Shown here: piece by piece, positions 63,671 through 64,000 of the stretch
Numbering within the stretch: position 1 is the first letter of the stretch
Layout: each line of letters opens with the position of its first letter
Assembly: GCF_015560805.1 (NCBI RefSeq)
Contig: NZ_JADMSO010000005.1
Span: 124,001 to 188,000, forward strand
Length of the DNA stretch: 64,000 bases
Direction of reading: 5' to 3'
Origin: Mediterraneibacter glycyrrhizinilyticus
GTDB taxonomy: Bacteria > Bacillota > Clostridia > Lachnospirales > Lachnospiraceae
Program-made: the position numbers and the translations under genes
The notes under the pieces: model-generated
What the model was told of the DNA's origin: nothing
Database searches by the model: none
What the model saw: only the letters and a program-made list of their open reading frames with translations

Positions 63671-64000
63671 ATGAGAGCGTTGGTTGTAGATGATGAAATT
63701 GTTGCTTTAAAAGCGTTGACACGAAGGATACAGTGGGAAAAATACGGGGTGGATCAGGTGTTTACCGCACGGTCGATGCAGCAGGCGCAGCAAGTATTAA
63801 AAAATGAAGAAATTGACTTTATGCTCTGCGATATAGAGATGCCCAATGGAACGGGATTGGATCTGGCGGAATGGATGCGGCAGCATTATCCGGAGATAGA
63901 GTGCGTGTTTATTACCGGACATGAAGATTTTGATTATGCGAGACGAGCGCTACGTCTGGGAAGTGTGGATTATGTACTGAAGCCGGTGAATTATGAAGAA
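63671..64000 (+). CDS. YesN-type response regulator, 3' end missing
   Basis: The first 110 residues are a receiver domain: acidic pair Asp7-Asp8 (VVDDE), phospho-acceptor Asp54 (MLCDIEMP), Thr/Ser switch in FITGHEDF and Lys in VLKPV. The gene runs off the right edge; an AraC-type DNA-binding domain is expected beyond it from the YesM pairing. Spacing of three bases from the kinase gene shows they form one operon. Confidence 0.92.
   Translation, partial: MRALVVDDEIVALKALTRRIQWEKYGVDQVFTARSMQQAQQVLKNEEIDFMLCDIEMPNGTGLDLAEWMRQHYPEIECVFITGHEDFDYARRALRLGSVDYVLKPVNYEE

Overview
The window looks like chromosome of a low-to-mid GC Firmicute, most likely a gut Lachnospiraceae relative. Support comes from a Clostridia-type str operon, T-box control of tRNA synthetases, a type III glutamine synthetase, a CwlC-like sporulation amidase, ECF transporter genes beside truA, and several protein families I know mainly from Lachnospiraceae. 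The species cannot be fixed from the sequence. Both ends cut genes: an XpaC-like protein at the left and a YesN-like response regulator at the right.

Layout. 1-2.6 kb: xpaC-telA pair and a YitT membrane protein. 2.7-9.4 kb: T-box-controlled proS, then the str operon rpsL-rpsG-fusA-tuf. 9.4-18.5 kb: housekeeping genes rpiB, a HAD phosphatase, glmM, an orphan chemoreceptor, a cell-wall amidase with SPOR domain, fba and glnN. 18.6-31 kb: a sugar isomerase-like protein and a carbohydrate locus on the plus strand: GH1, a small protein, an AraC regulator, a GPH sugar symporter, and GH43, GH2 and GH106-like enzymes. None of these hydrolases has a signal peptide, so the locus probably cleaves imported oligosaccharides in the cytoplasm. 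31-38.4 kb: a PF09818 ATPase, a DUF3592 protein, a Gld-type ABC export operon with a DUF4340 protein, and a zinc-ribbon membrane protein.

38.5-45.8 kb is a patchwork: tRNA-Leu(CAG), a YefM/YoeB toxin-antitoxin pair, a GntR(YtrA)-ABC operon, an ATC-hydrolase-like protein, a histone H1-like Lys/Ala-rich protein, an HD hydrolase with a sirtuin, a small membrane protein and a PucR/CdaR regulator. 45.9-52.4 kb: a stand-alone MsmK/UgpC ATPase divergent from a BMP-family nucleoside ABC importer. 52.4-60.3 kb: a cysteine-peptidase-like protein, a cyclophilin, an EamA transporter, the ECF energizing module ecfA1-ecfA2-ecfT, truA, T-box-controlled tyrS and a flavin reductase. 60.4-64 kb: an intracellular GH13 amylase divergent from a YesM/YesN two-component system.

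Noteworthy noncoding signals: two T-boxes whose predicted specifier triplets (CCG and TAC) match proS and tyrS; a dispersed palindromic repeat built on an arm like GTCAGTGTACAA, at six loci; an rpiB promoter whose -35 hexamer lies largely in the loop of the tuf terminator; an attenuator-like hairpin in the glnN leader; and a pair of GTGTACACTT boxes exactly 150 bp apart ahead of the nucleoside transporter. I saw no CRISPR array, insertion sequence, prophage module or classical defence island.
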